Below, in pieces: positions 8,594 to 17,889 of a DNA stretch of 64,000 bases. Every line of letters begins with the position of its first letter. Positions within the stretch are counted from its first letter, which is position 1. The DNA lies in NCBI RefSeq assembly GCF_019204025.1, contig NZ_JAGSPB010000001.1, positions 124,001 to 188,000 of the forward strand. The letters are read 5' to 3'. The position numbers and the translations under genes were made by a program. This stretch comes from Erythrobacter ani. GTDB taxonomy: Bacteria; Pseudomonadota; Alphaproteobacteria; Sphingomonadales; Sphingomonadaceae. The notes beneath the pieces were generated by a model that ran no database searches, was not told where the DNA came from, and saw only the letters and a program-made list of their open reading frames with translations.

Positions 8594-9885
8594 TGCAGAC
8601 GCTCTCCACGCTCGACCCGGATTTCCAGAAGAAGTTCACCCGCTTGGTCAATGCCCGCCGCGAGACCGAAGAGGATGTCGCAGGACAGGTGGCCAGCATC
8701 CTGACCGCTGTGAAGAGCCGAGGCGACCATGCGTTGATCGAATACAGCCAGCGCTTCGATAGCTATCCACTCGCGTCGGATGAAGACTGGGTCATCACGG
8801 CGGAACGCTGCAAAGAGGCATATGACGGCCTGAATGCGGATTTGCGTGATGCGCTCGAACTCGCCGCGAACCGGATCCGCGCGTATCACGAAGCACAATT
8901 GCCGAGGGATCGAGACTATACGGACGATGCCGGTATACGCCTAGGAGCGCTCTGGCGTCCGGTCGATGCCGCCGGACTTTACGTTCCGGGCGGGCGGGCT
9001 GCCTATCCATCGTCACTGCTGATGAACGCGATCCCAGCTCGCGTAGCGGGGGTTGAACGGATCGTCGTCGTTACACCGACCCCGCGCGGGAACAGCAATC
9101 CGGTCGTCCTCGCAGCGGCGCACATTGCGGGGATCAACGAGATTTGGCGCGTCGGCGGCGCACATGCGCTTGGCGCGCTCGCTTTTGGCACAGAACGGAT
9201 AAAGCCAGTCGATGTCATCACCGGGCCGGGCAATTCCTATGTGGCTGAAGCGAAGCGCCAGCTTTACGGCGTTGTCGGTATCGACATGGTTGCCGGACCG
9301 TCCGAAATCCTGGTCATTGCCGATGGCAAGAACGATCCCGATTGGATAGCCGCAGACCTCCTGAGCCAGGCGGAGCACGATCCGACCTCTCAATCTATCC
9401 TAATCACCGACGATGCCGGTTTCGGCTCGCTGGTAAGCGATTGTGTGCGGTTGCAGCTCAATCAGCTCTCAACCGGTGAAACCGCGAAAGCGAGCTGGGA
9501 GGCCAACGGCGCGGTTATTGTCGTGAACGATCTCGATTCCGAAGCACCTGCACTGGCCAATCGTCTCGCCGCCGAGCACGTCGAACTCGCCATCGATGAT
9601 CCCGAAACGATGCTTTCCAGTATCAAACACGCCGGTAGCGTCTTTCTCGGCCGGATGACGCCCGAAGCGATTGGCGATTATGTGGCTGGCCCGAACCATG
9701 TCCTGCCAACCGGTCGCCGCGCTCGCTTTTCAAGCGGGCTGTCCGTGCTCGATTTCATGAAACGGACGAGTTTTATCGGTCTCGACGAAAAATCGTTTGC
9801 CGCAGTTGGTCCGGCCGCAGCCACACTCGCCCATGCCGAGGGCCTGCCCGCGCACGCCCGATCGGTGGAGCTTAGAAGCAAATGA
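8593..9885 (+). CDS. hisD: Histidinol dehydrogenase
   Basis: A 430-residue enzyme that oxidises L-histidinol to L-histidine in two NAD-dependent steps, the last reaction of the pathway. Diagnostic segments are the Y-V-P-G-G-R-A-A-Y-P-S-S nucleotide region, D-V-I-T-G-P-G-N-S-Y-V, V-A-G-P-S-E-I-L and the zinc-ligand motifs S-Q-A-E-H-D and G-P-N-H-V-L-P-T. Length is normal for the family. It overlaps hisG by one base and nusB by four (ATGA), so hisG-hisD-nusB are translationally coupled. Confidence 0.97.
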   Translation: MQTLSTLDPDFQKKFTRLVNARRETEEDVAGQVASILTAVKSRGDHALIEYSQRFDSYPLASDEDWVITAERCKEAYDGLNADLRDALELAANRIRAYHEAQLPRDRDYTDDAGIRLGALWRPVDAAGLYVPGGRAAYPSSLLMNAIPARVAGVERIVVVTPTPRGNSNPVVLAAAHIAGINEIWRVGGAHALGALAFGTERIKPVDVITGPGNSYVAEAKRQLYGVVGIDMVAGPSEILVIADGKNDPDWIAADLLSQAEHDPTSQSILITDDAGFGSLVSDCVRLQLNQLSTGETAKASWEANGAVIVVNDLDSEAPALANRLAAEHVELAIDDPETMLSSIKHAGSVFLGRMTPEAIGDYVAGPNHVLPTGRRARFSSGLSVLDFMKRTSFIGLDEKSFAAVGPAAATLAHAEGLPAHARSVELRSK

Positions 9886-10349
9886 ACACGACTGCCCGAT
9901 CTGCCGCACGTTCGACGGCCCGCCTCGCTGCCGTTCAGGCGCTCTATCAACAGCAGATGGAAAAAACGCCGCTCGCCAAGCTGCTCAACGAATTTCACCA
10001 GCACCGGCTTGGCCGAGAAGTTGATGATGACGAGCATGAAGGTGAGGCGTTTGCGGATGCCGAAGTGGAATTCTTCGACGATATCGTTCGCGGCGTAGAT
10101 GCGAGGCGCGACGAAATAGATGCAATGCTGGCTGAAAAGCTTGCATCCGGCTGGACACTTGCCCGGCTGGACAAGACGATGCTGCAGGTGCTGCGTGGCG
10201 GCACATACGAACTGCTTGCCCGCGCAGACGTACCAATGGCCACCGCGATCAGCGAGTATGTGGATGTGGCAAAAGCGTTCTTCGACGACCGTGAGGCCAA
10301 GTTCGTGAATGGCATCCTTGATGCGGTTGCCAAGGAAACACGCCGCTGA
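9882..10349 (+). CDS. nusB: Transcription antitermination factor NusB
   Basis: A 155-residue all-helical NusB, which joins NusE (S10) on boxA RNA in rRNA antitermination. It starts A-R-S-T-A-R-L-A-A-V-Q-A-L-Y-Q-Q and has the typical R-L-D-K-T-M-L-Q-V-L-R, A-T-A-I-S-E-Y-V and F-V-N-G-I-L-D-A-V sequence. An acidic stretch (D-D-D-E-H-E-G-E) lies in the middle. It is coupled to hisD by ATGA and followed directly by thiL, an order common in alphaproteobacteria. Confidence 0.95.
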   Translation: MNTTARSAARSTARLAAVQALYQQQMEKTPLAKLLNEFHQHRLGREVDDDEHEGEAFADAEVEFFDDIVRGVDARRDEIDAMLAEKLASGWTLARLDKTMLQVLRGGTYELLARADVPMATAISEYVDVAKAFFDDREAKFVNGILDAVAKETRR

Positions 10350-10386
10350 TTTCCCAGGCATGGTCCGCCGTGTTACTGCGTTCGGA

Positions 10387-11247
10387 ATGATGACCGAAGG
10401 CGAATTTCTCGCGGCGCTGCGCACGCTGCCGCTTCATCCAGGTTCGCGCGATCTCAGGGATGATTGTGCGCTCATCGAAATCGGCGAAGAGACACTGGTC
10501 TTCAACCACGATCTGATGGCGGAGGACACGCATTTCCGCCGTGAGGCTGATCTTGCCGACGTCGCTTGGAAGCTCGTCGCGCTCAATCTGTCAGACCTTG
10601 CATCCAAAGGTGCGAAACCGATCGGCATCCTTCTTGGCCATGCGCTAGGCGGCAATGACCAACGTTTCGTAGAAGGCTTGCGCGAAGTCCTAACGACCTA
10701 CGATGTGCCGCTGATGGGCGGTGACACAATCGCTGCGACCGGAGCCAGTACATTCAGCCTGACGGCTATCGGCCGGGCAACCAGTCGGCCCGTTCCTTCA
10801 CGAAGCGCAGCGGTGCCGGGTCACAGTGTATTCGTAACCGGGACCGTCGGCCGCGCCATGCTCGGCTTTGAGGGGTTCGACGAGCACCTCGAGGCGTTCA
10901 ACCGGCCGCGACCGCGGCTTGAAGAAGGGATCGCACTTGCACCCTTGGTGGGCGGCATGATGGACGTTTCGGATGGTCTGCTCCTCGATGTGTTCAGAAT
11001 GGCCAAGGCCAGCAATACTTCAATCGCGATCGAAGCGTCGGCGGTACCGGTTGCAGACCCCGATAGGGCTTCAGAGTGCATGCGGTGGGGGGACGATTAC
11101 GAATTGCTTTTCACCCTGCCTTCGGGCGCTGCTCTGCCTGTCGCGGCGACCATGATCGGCACCGTTGAAGAACGCGGTAGAGCTCCATTACTGCTCGATG
11201 GTAACGCTGTGAGCGATCCCGAAGGTCTCGGTTACCAGCACGGATAG
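10387..11247 (+). CDS. thiL: Thiamine-monophosphate kinase
   Basis: Phosphorylates thiamine monophosphate to the diphosphate with ATP. About 286 residues with the AIR-synthase/ThiL fold: R-D-D-C-A-L, the metal-binding D-L-M-A-E-D-T-H-F, L-S-D-L-A-S-K-G-A-K-P, G-G-D-T, and D-V-S-D-G-L-L-L-D. Two adjacent ATGs (10387 and 10390) match the usual M-T-E-x-E-F start. Earlier in-frame ATGs at 10360 and 10309 would give extra N-terminal sequence not typical of the family, and 10309 would overlap nusB. No strong ribosome binding site is visible before any of them. Confidence 0.92.
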   Translation: MMTEGEFLAALRTLPLHPGSRDLRDDCALIEIGEETLVFNHDLMAEDTHFRREADLADVAWKLVALNLSDLASKGAKPIGILLGHALGGNDQRFVEGLREVLTTYDVPLMGGDTIAATGASTFSLTAIGRATSRPVPSRSAAVPGHSVFVTGTVGRAMLGFEGFDEHLEAFNRPRPRLEEGIALAPLVGGMMDVSDGLLLDVFRMAKASNTSIAIEASAVPVADPDRASECMRWGDDYELLFTLPSGAALPVAATMIGTVEERGRAPLLLDGNAVSDPEGLGYQHG

Positions 11248-11432
11248 AGCCCGCCGCGCGCTCTTCCCCTCCCAAAACTGGTGAAACGGGCGCCCTCTCC
11301 CGCCATTGAGGCTTGTCAGCATGCAGCAAGCCCGTATGACTGTGCGTCCTTGCGCCGCATAAACATAATTCGGGATCATCTAATCAGGCGCATTTCCCAT
11401 ATCTGTTTTCGCGTCACGAGAGGGGATTATTC

Positions 11433-13550
11433 GTGAACCTAATACTGATATCTATCGGGCTGGGACTGCTCGCCGTGGTTTACGGCATCTTTACCCGCGC
11501 CCAGGTGCTCTCCGCGAGCACCGGCAATGAAAAAATGCAAGAAATCGCGGGCGCCATTCAAGAAGGTGCGCAAGCCTACCTCAACCGTCAATACACCACG
11601 ATCGGCATCGTTGGCGTGATCGTCGCGATCATTGTCGGCGTGTTCCTGGGTCTTATCCCGGCGGTCGGTTTCGTCGTCGGCGCGCTGCTTTCGGGCGTGG
11701 CCGGGTATATCGGCATGAATATTTCCGTGCAGTCGAATGTGCGCACAGCGCAGGCGGCAAGTGTGGGTCTGCAAGAGGGCCTCACGCTGGCGTTCCGCGC
11801 GGGTGCAATTACCGGGCTGCTTGTGGCTGGCCTCGCGCTGCTCGCGATTGCCGTGTTCTTTTATGTCCTGGTCGGCCCCATGAATCTTGAACCGAACAGC
11901 CGCACCGTGATCGACGGCCTTGTAGGCCTCGCATTCGGCGCCTCGCTGATTTCGATCTTCGCACGTCTGGGCGGCGGCATCTTTACCAAGGCTGCAGACG
12001 TCGGAGCCGACCTTGTCGGCAAGGTCGAAGCCGGTATTCCCGAGGATGACCCCCGCAACCCTGCCGTGATTGCCGACAACGTTGGCGACAATGTCGGTGA
12101 CTGCGCGGGCATGGCCGCAGACCTGTTCGAAACCTACGTTGTCACCGTGGGTGCCACGATGGTTCTGACTGCATTGCTGCTGACACAGATCGGAGACTTG
12201 CTGCTCCCATTGATGGCGCTTCCGTTGCTGATCGGCGGAGCATGCATCGTGACCTCGATCATTGGCACCTACTTCGTCCGTCTGGGCGGAGGAACCAATG
12301 TAATGGGAGCGATGTACAAGGGCTTCCTCGTCACTGCGATACTCGCCATTCCGCTGATCTACGTCGTCACGCAATATGCGCTCGGTACGGTCGGTATCGA
12401 CATGAACACCGTGCTCAATCCGGGTACGGACATGGTTCCCTTCACAGGCAGGGATTTATTTTACTGCTCGTTGATCGGACTTGCGCTGACCGGCATCATC
12501 ATCTGGATCACCGAGTATTACACCGGCACGAATTACCGCCCGGTCCGCTCGATCGCCAAGGCTTCGGAAACGGGGCACGGCACCAACGTGATCCAGGGCC
12601 TCGCCATCAGCCTCGAATCGACCGCTTTGCCGACCATCGTGATTATCGCCGCCATTATCGGTGCGTATCAGCTGGCCGGTCTTCTCGGTCTCGCTTTCGG
12701 TGCGACCGCAATGCTGGCTTTGGCAGGCATGGTCGTGGCGCTCGATGCGTATGGTCCGGTGACCGACAATGCCGGCGGCATCGCCGAAATGGCCGGACTG
12801 GACGATAGTGTGCGTGAAAAGACCGACCTGCTCGATGCGGTTGGTAACACCACCAAAGCCGTGACCAAGGGCTATGCAATCGGCTCTGCCGGTCTTGCAG
12901 CGCTCGTCCTGTTTGCGGCCTACACCGCCGACCTTCGGGCCTATTTCCCCGATGCGACCGTCGATTTCAGTCTCGAAAATCCTTATGTGATTGTCGGGCT
13001 GCTGCTCGGTGCCCTGCTCCCGTACCTGTTCGGTGCGATGGGGATGACCGCCGTCGGCCGCGCTGCGGGCGATGTGGTCAAGGACGTGCGCGAGCAGTTC
13101 AAAGAAAAGCCGGGCATCATGGATTATTCCGAGAAGCCCGATTACGCGCGCACAGTGGACCTCGTGACCAAGGCGGCGATCAAGGAAATGATCGTTCCTT
13201 CGCTGCTTCCGGTCCTTGCTCCGGTTGTCGTGTACTTCGTGATCTACGGCCTCGCGGGTCAGGAAAACGCCTTTGCGGCGCTGGGCGCTCTGCTGCTCGG
13301 CGTGATTGTCGGCGGCCTGTTCGTTGCGCTTTCCATGACCGCTGGCGGCGGTGCATGGGACAATGCAAAGAAGTATATCGAAGACGGCAATCATGGGGGC
13401 AAAGGTTCGGAAGCTCACAAGGCTGCCGTCACCGGTGATACTGTGGGTGATCCTTACAAGGATACCGCCGGTCCTGCCGTGAACCCCATGATCAAGATCA
13501 CGAACATCGTCGCGCTACTTCTGCTCGCGGCGTTGGCCGGGACACACTAA
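11433..13550 (+). CDS. hppA: K+-independent membrane-bound proton-pumping pyrophosphatase
   Basis: A 705-residue integral membrane protein with about 16 hydrophobic segments. It couples hydrolysis of pyrophosphate to proton export. The substrate site is complete: [11 protein letters not shown], then E-D-D-P-R-N-P and D-N-V-G-D-N-V-G-D. The G-N-T-T-K-A-V-T motif gives Lys475 and Thr478, the residue pair typical of the potassium-independent class (Ala and Gly in K+-dependent enzymes). It starts at GTG behind GAGAGGGG and is followed by a strong terminator, so it is probably a single-gene unit. Confidence 0.96.
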   Translation: MNLILISIGLGLLAVVYGIFTRAQVLSASTGNEKMQEIAGAIQEGAQAYLNRQYTTIGIVGVIVAIIVGVFLGLIPAVGFVVGALLSGVAGYIGMNISVQSNVRTAQAASVGLQEGLTLAFRAGAITGLLVAGLALLAIAVFFYVLVGPMNLEPNSRTVIDGLVGLAFGASLISIFARLGGGIFTKAADVGADLVGKVEAGIPEDDPRNPAVIADNVGDNVGDCAGMAADLFETYVVTVGATMVLTALLLTQIGDLLLPLMALPLLIGGACIVTSIIGTYFVRLGGGTNVMGAMYKGFLVTAILAIPLIYVVTQYALGTVGIDMNTVLNPGTDMVPFTGRDLFYCSLIGLALTGIIIWITEYYTGTNYRPVRSIAKASETGHGTNVIQGLAISLESTALPTIVIIAAIIGAYQLAGLLGLAFGATAMLALAGMVVALDAYGPVTDNAGGIAEMAGLDDSVREKTDLLDAVGNTTKAVTKGYAIGSAGLAALVLFAAYTADLRAYFPDATVDFSLENPYVIVGLLLGALLPYLFGAMGMTAVGRAAGDVVKDVREQFKEKPGIMDYSEKPDYARTVDLVTKAAIKEMIVPSLLPVLAPVVVYFVIYGLAGQENAFAALGALLLGVIVGGLFVALSMTAGGGAWDNAKKYIEDGNHGGKGSEAHKAAVTGDTVGDPYKDTAGPAVNPMIKITNIVALLLLAALAGTH

Positions 13551-13574
13551 TTCCCGACCAGGTGTTGGGACAAG

Positions 13575-13612
13575 AACCCCGCTCGGAGCGATCCGGGCGG
13601 GGTTTGCTTTTT
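13575..13612 (+). terminator. Rho-independent terminator of hppA
   Basis: A 13-bp stem (one G-T pair) closed by a GCGA tetraloop at 13588-13591, followed after TGC by a run of T. It lies 24 bases after the hppA stop and before tesB. Confidence 0.88.
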
Positions 13613-13661
13613 CCGGTCGGTGCGATCTTGACCTCAACCATCACCACCGCGATGGCAGGAC

Positions 13662-14591
13662 ATGACTGAAAAACCGACACCTGACAAACTCGTGGGCGGT
13701 CTCGTCCGCCTCCTGACAGTCGAAAAACGCGCGGCCGACATCTATTCCGGCCATCCGCAAAAAGGTGGCGTCGGGCGCGTCTTTGGCGGCCAGGTGCTTG
13801 CGCAGGCTCTTAAGGCAGCGCAGGCCTCGGTCACCGATGGAAAGACCGCACATTCGCTCCACGCCTATTTCCTGCGGGGCGGCAAGGAAGGCATCCCCAT
13901 CGAATACCGGATCGAGCGGGACTTTGACGGTCGCAGCTTTTCCAATCGCCGCGTGGTGGCAGCGCAAGAAGCCGAAGATGGAACGATCACGCCGATCCTC
14001 AATCTGACCGCCAGCTTCCAGGTGGCCGAGGATGGTATGGAGCATGTCGATTCGCCGGTGCCCGATGTCGCACCTCCCGAGGATTTGAAGTCCGACATGG
14101 AGATGCGACGGATCATGGCGGACAAGATCGGTGACAAGCTTTCCGACGCGCAGCGCGCCCTCATGCTCCGTCCGCGTCCGATTGAAATGCGCACCATCGA
14201 CAGGCTGCACTGGATGAATTCCGAACCACGCGAACCGCGAGCGCACACGTGGTTCAAAACCGCAGCGCCCCTGCCGGACGATCCGGACCTGCACCGCGCA
14301 ATCCTGACCTATGCCAGCGATTACACCCTACTGGGCACCAGCGCGTTACCCCATGGCCTTTCATGGATGCGCGGCGAATTGGTGGGGGCCAGCCTCGACC
14401 ATGCGATCTGGTTTCACCAGGAAGCCCGCGCCGATGAATGGCTGCTCTACGCCACCGACGCACCTTGGTCGGGCAGCGGGCGCGGGTTCAATCGCGGGCG
14501 TATCTTCAACCGCGCAGGAGACCTCGTTGCCAGCGTGGCGCAAGAGGGCATGATGCGTCGGAGAAAGAAAAAGCCTGGCGGCGGCGAATAA
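13662..14591 (+). CDS. tesB: Acyl-CoA thioesterase II
   Basis: A 309-residue double hot-dog thioesterase that releases free fatty acid and CoA from acyl-CoA. Family features: Y-S-G-H-P-Q-K and R-V-F-G-G-Q-V-L-A-Q-A in the first half, S-F-S-N-R-R-V in the middle, and A-S-D-Y-T-L-L-G-T with the catalytic Asp, H-G-L-S-W and L-D-H-A-I-W-F-H in the second. E. coli TesB is about 286 residues, so length fits. It stands alone between the hppA terminator and the convergent stress protein gene. Confidence 0.93.
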   Translation: MTEKPTPDKLVGGLVRLLTVEKRAADIYSGHPQKGGVGRVFGGQVLAQALKAAQASVTDGKTAHSLHAYFLRGGKEGIPIEYRIERDFDGRSFSNRRVVAAQEAEDGTITPILNLTASFQVAEDGMEHVDSPVPDVAPPEDLKSDMEMRRIMADKIGDKLSDAQRALMLRPRPIEMRTIDRLHWMNSEPREPRAHTWFKTAAPLPDDPDLHRAILTYASDYTLLGTSALPHGLSWMRGELVGASLDHAIWFHQEARADEWLLYATDAPWSGSGRGFNRGRIFNRAGDLVASVAQEGMMRRRKKKPGGGE

Positions 14592-14602
14592 TCCCAACGG
14601 AC

Positions 14603-15421
14603 TCAATGCGCCAAAAATATCGGTAGCTGCGGATCGGTCAGGGACCGCCGGGTGACCCCGCCCAAGAGCATCTCCGCCAAACGCGAATGTCCATAGGCAC
14701 CCATGATCATCATCGAGCAGCCGCGTTGCTCGGCCGCTGAAAACAATGTGTCCGAGATCTTCGCTTCGCCGCGCGGAATCTCGACGATCTCAGCCTCGAT
14801 CCCGTGCCGGCTGAGGTATTTCGCGCCTTCGCTCGCCGGAAAATCGAACCGCTGCTTGTCGCTTTCCTCCGCGATGCTGACCAGATGGATTTCGCTCGCA
14901 TGCGCCAGCAGCGGCACTGCGGCGCGCAGTGCAACGCACGCTTCGGACGACCCGTTCCACGCGATCATCACGGGAGCTTTAAGATCCAATCGCTTGGTCT
15001 CGCCCGGCACGACCAGAACTGGAACGGGAGCCTTCAAGACCAGGTTGCCGACCATTGCCGAAGGACGGTGTGATCCTTCTTCCCCGATATCGCGTGGGCC
15101 GACCAGGATTAGATCGTGCAACGCAGATTGTTCGAGCAGCCGGTGTTCGGCCATGCCATACATGAACTGCCATTCCCATGCAGCGTCTTCGTTGGCGAGA
15201 TCGGTTTCGATCTTTTCGCGCAACTCTTCGGCAGCCTCCTTGATGCGCGGCATGGCCGCTGCCATCGCCGAACCGTAAAAATCGCCGGGGGCGAAGACCT
15301 CGAAACTGACTGCCTGAAGGAATGTGATATGCGCACCGGTTGCTCGAGCGATGTCGAGCGCGATCTGCATCCTTGCTTCCATGCAATTGTCGTCGGCGGC
15401 GTGAACGAGAATAGATTTCAT
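14603..15421 (-). CDS. Universal stress protein, tandem domain
   Basis: A 272-residue protein with two UspA-type domains. The first begins M-K-S-I-L-V-H-A-A-D; the second begins near residue 150 at A-P-V-M-I-A-W-N-G-S-S-E-A and ends with the M-I-M-G-A-Y-G-H-S-R-L segment. That last stretch, followed by G-G-V-T-R-R-S-L, matches the ATP-binding G-2x-G-9x-G(S/T) pattern, so the second domain probably binds ATP and the first may not. It converges on tesB with an 11-base gap. Role in stress is known only at family level. Confidence 0.88.
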   Translation of the reverse strand: MKSILVHAADDNCMEARMQIALDIARATGAHITFLQAVSFEVFAPGDFYGSAMAAAMPRIKEAAEELREKIETDLANEDAAWEWQFMYGMAEHRLLEQSALHDLILVGPRDIGEEGSHRPSAMVGNLVLKAPVPVLVVPGETKRLDLKAPVMIAWNGSSEACVALRAAVPLLAHASEIHLVSIAEESDKQRFDFPASEGAKYLSRHGIEAEIVEIPRGEAKISDTLFSAAEQRGCSMMIMGAYGHSRLAEMLLGGVTRRSLTDPQLPIFLAH

Positions 15422-15565
15422 GAGACTCTCCTTTGATCTTGGAAAACATCATGCGCCGTTTTCCAGCTGGTCACCTTGATCGAAATCAAATTTGAGCGAG
15501 ATCCTGTGGCGGTTTTCTTGATCGTCCACCTGCGCTACGATTGGGTCTCTTGGGAGGAATTCGCC

Positions 15566-17059
15566 ATGCAGGTCACGCGCCAACCGCCGGTTAAAACGAC
15601 GCTCGAGCCGTCCAACCATCCCTATCTGAGCGGACCGTGGACCCCGGTGCACGAGGAACTCGATGTCGACCGGCTTGAGGTGATCGAAGGTGAAATTCCA
15701 GCCGATATCGACGGTATTTATCTTCGGAACACCGAAAATCCGGTGCACCAGCCGCTCGGTCGTCATCATCCCTTCGATGGAGATGCGATGATCCACCAGG
15801 TCAGCATTTCGAGTGGTAAAGCAAGTTACCGAAACCGCTTCCTTCGCACGCAGTGTTTCATCGAAGAGCAAATCGCTGGCGGCGCGCTGTGGGGCGGTCT
15901 TATGGACGCGCCTGCACTATCGAAGCGTCCCGGTTTTGGCGCGCATGGCAGCCTGAAGGATACCGGCAGCACAGACATCGTCGTCCATGCAGGCGTGGCG
16001 CTCGCGACATTCTATCAGTGCGGCGAGGCATGGCAAATGGACCCGGTGACGCTGGACAATCTCGGCAAGGCGTCGTGGGGGCCGCTCGACGGAGTGTCTG
16101 CGCATCCAAAGGTGGACGAAGCGACGGGCGAGCTGATGTTCTTCAATTATTCGAAGCACGCGCCTTTCATGCATTACGGTGTCGTCGATCGGTCTGGCAA
16201 ATTGGTGCACTACGTGCCGATCCCCCTGCCCGGCCCGCGGCTGCCCCACGACATGGCAGTCACGAAAAACTGGTCGATCCTCAATGACATGCCACTGTTC
16301 TGGGATGAGGAATTGCTAAAGCGCGACATTCACGCAGCGCGGATTCACGATGGCGTGCCGACACGCCTCGCTCTGATCCCCCGGCATGGGCAGCCCGAGG
16401 AGATCCGCTGGTTCGAGGCATCGCCGACTTACGTCTTGCACTGGACCAATGCTTACGAGGATGGCGATGAGGTCGTGCTCGAAGGGTATTATCAGGACAA
16501 ACCGATGCCGGACCCGATCGAAGATGCGGGTGAATACAGCCATATGATGGCCTACGTGGACGAACACTCGTTCCAATCACGTCTGCACCGCTGGCGGTTC
16601 AACTTGGAAACGGGTGCCTGCACTGAAGAGCGCCTGTCCGACCGAATCGTCGAATTTGGCATGATCAATCCCGACTATCTGATGCGCAAAAACCGCTTCA
16701 TCTGGTCGACCACCACAAGACCCGGCTGGTTCCTGTTCAATGGGTACGTCCGTCATGACACGGACAACGGAGAAGAGCAGGTCTTCGAATTACCTGATGG
16801 CGTTTATGCGAGCGAGAGCCCGGTCATTCCGAAAAAGGGCTGCGCTGCTGAAGACGACGCATACCTCATCACTTTCCTGATCGACGAGAATACCGGCACA
16901 TCCGAATGTGCCATCCTCGATGCAGGCGACATTGCTCGTGGGCCCATTTGTCGCCTTGCACTGCCGCATAAGGTTTCGAGCGGCGTGCACTCGACCTGGA
17001 TCGAGCATTCGCAGCTTGCATCGGACGCTGCGTTCAGGCGCGCAAACTTTGCCGCCTGA
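15566..17059 (+). CDS. Carotenoid oxygenase family protein
   Basis: About 497 residues of the carotenoid cleavage dioxygenase family, seven-bladed propeller enzymes with a non-heme iron held by four histidines. Candidate ligands lie in D-I-V-V-H-A-G, L-P-H-D-M-A-V-T, Y-S-H-M-M-A-Y and the C-terminal G-V-H-S-T-W-I-E-H. N-terminal Y-L-S-G-P-W-T-P-V and R-N-T-E-N-P are family-typical. The ATG at 15566 follows GGGAGGA; the frame is open further up but without family sequence. The substrate could be a carotenoid, a stilbene or a lignin-type phenol. The next gene is sodB after 91 bases. Confidence 0.9.
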   Translation: MQVTRQPPVKTTLEPSNHPYLSGPWTPVHEELDVDRLEVIEGEIPADIDGIYLRNTENPVHQPLGRHHPFDGDAMIHQVSISSGKASYRNRFLRTQCFIEEQIAGGALWGGLMDAPALSKRPGFGAHGSLKDTGSTDIVVHAGVALATFYQCGEAWQMDPVTLDNLGKASWGPLDGVSAHPKVDEATGELMFFNYSKHAPFMHYGVVDRSGKLVHYVPIPLPGPRLPHDMAVTKNWSILNDMPLFWDEELLKRDIHAARIHDGVPTRLALIPRHGQPEEIRWFEASPTYVLHWTNAYEDGDEVVLEGYYQDKPMPDPIEDAGEYSHMMAYVDEHSFQSRLHRWRFNLETGACTEERLSDRIVEFGMINPDYLMRKNRFIWSTTTRPGWFLFNGYVRHDTDNGEEQVFELPDGVYASESPVIPKKGCAAEDDAYLITFLIDENTGTSECAILDAGDIARGPICRLALPHKVSSGVHSTWIEHSQLASDAAFRRANFAA

Positions 17060-17150
17060 CGCCCAGACGTTGCGAGATGGCACTGAAACTTTTACCGCGC
17101 CGAGGCGTTGACCACACAAGACTTTCAAACTGAAAAAGAGAGGCCCGCAA

Positions 17151-17765
17151 ATGGCGTTCAACCTGATTGACCTTCCCTATTCCGACTCTGCCTTGGACCC
17201 GGCGATTTCCGCGGAGACGCTGTCGTATCACCACGGCAAGCATCACCAGGCTTACATCGACAAGACCAACAACGCGATCGAAGGGACCGCACACGCCGAC
17301 AAATCGCTGGAAGAAGTGATCGGCGCGGCGCGCGATAGCGATCAAGGCCTCTTCAACAATTCGGCGCAAAGCTGGAACCACGGCTTCTACTGGCATTCGA
17401 TGGCGGCGAGCGAGACTGCACCGTCGGATCAGCTCAAATCGATGATCGACAGCTCTTTCGGTTCGGTCGATGCTCTGAAAGAGAAACTGAAGGATCGCGG
17501 TGCAGGCCACTTTGCAAGCGGCTGGGTCTGGCTCGCCGAAAAGAATGGCGGCCTGACGATCGAAGAGACTCATGACGGCGACACGCTGGCCGATCATGAC
17601 GGCGTAAATCCGCTCCTCGTGGTCGATCTGTGGGAGCATGCCTACTATCTCGATCACCAGAACAAGCGTCCGGCCTACCTCGACGCGGTCGTCGGGTCCA
17701 AGCTGAACTGGGCCTTCGCGAGCGAGAATCTCGAACGCGGGACGACCTGGACTTATCCGAAGTAG
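17151..17765 (+). CDS. sodB: Superoxide dismutase [Fe]
   Basis: A 204-residue Fe/Mn-family superoxide dismutase without a signal peptide, so cytosolic. Metal ligands are visible in S-Y-H-H-G-K-H-H, S-W-N-H-G-F-Y-W and D-L-W-E-H-A-Y-Y-L-D. The Gln of A-Q-S-W-N-H, placed before the second ligand, is the arrangement of iron-specific enzymes. A GAGAGG ribosome binding site precedes the ATG and a strong terminator follows. Confidence 0.95.
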   Translation: MAFNLIDLPYSDSALDPAISAETLSYHHGKHHQAYIDKTNNAIEGTAHADKSLEEVIGAARDSDQGLFNNSAQSWNHGFYWHSMAASETAPSDQLKSMIDSSFGSVDALKEKLKDRGAGHFASGWVWLAEKNGGLTIEETHDGDTLADHDGVNPLLVVDLWEHAYYLDHQNKRPAYLDAVVGSKLNWAFASENLERGTTWTYPK

Positions 17766-17793
17766 GTCAGCGCTTGTCATTATGGCTTAAGAT

Positions 17794-17835
17794 AAGGGCC
17801 CGGCTCGTATAGAGAGCCGGGCCCCTTCTTATTTG
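17794..17835 (+). terminator. Rho-independent terminator of sodB
   Basis: A 13-bp G+C-rich stem with a 7-base loop and one bulged C on the right arm, followed by TTCTTATTTG. It lies 29 bases after the sodB stop, between sodB and the convergent desaturase gene. Confidence 0.82.
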
Positions 17836-17889
17836 TCCATGTTGTCGAGCAGACAGAGCGCGTAATTAGGGTGGCGCGCTATGGGCGCT

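Noticed and set aside
11310-11332. GGCTTG/CAAGCC hairpin before hppA
   Set aside because: Only 6 bp with an 11-base loop and no T-run; too weak to call a terminator or riboswitch.
11439-13418. Two long antisense open frames (311 and 320 residues) within hppA
   Set aside because: Composition is a shadow of hppA codons (His, Arg and Asp rich, no family), with no ribosome binding site.
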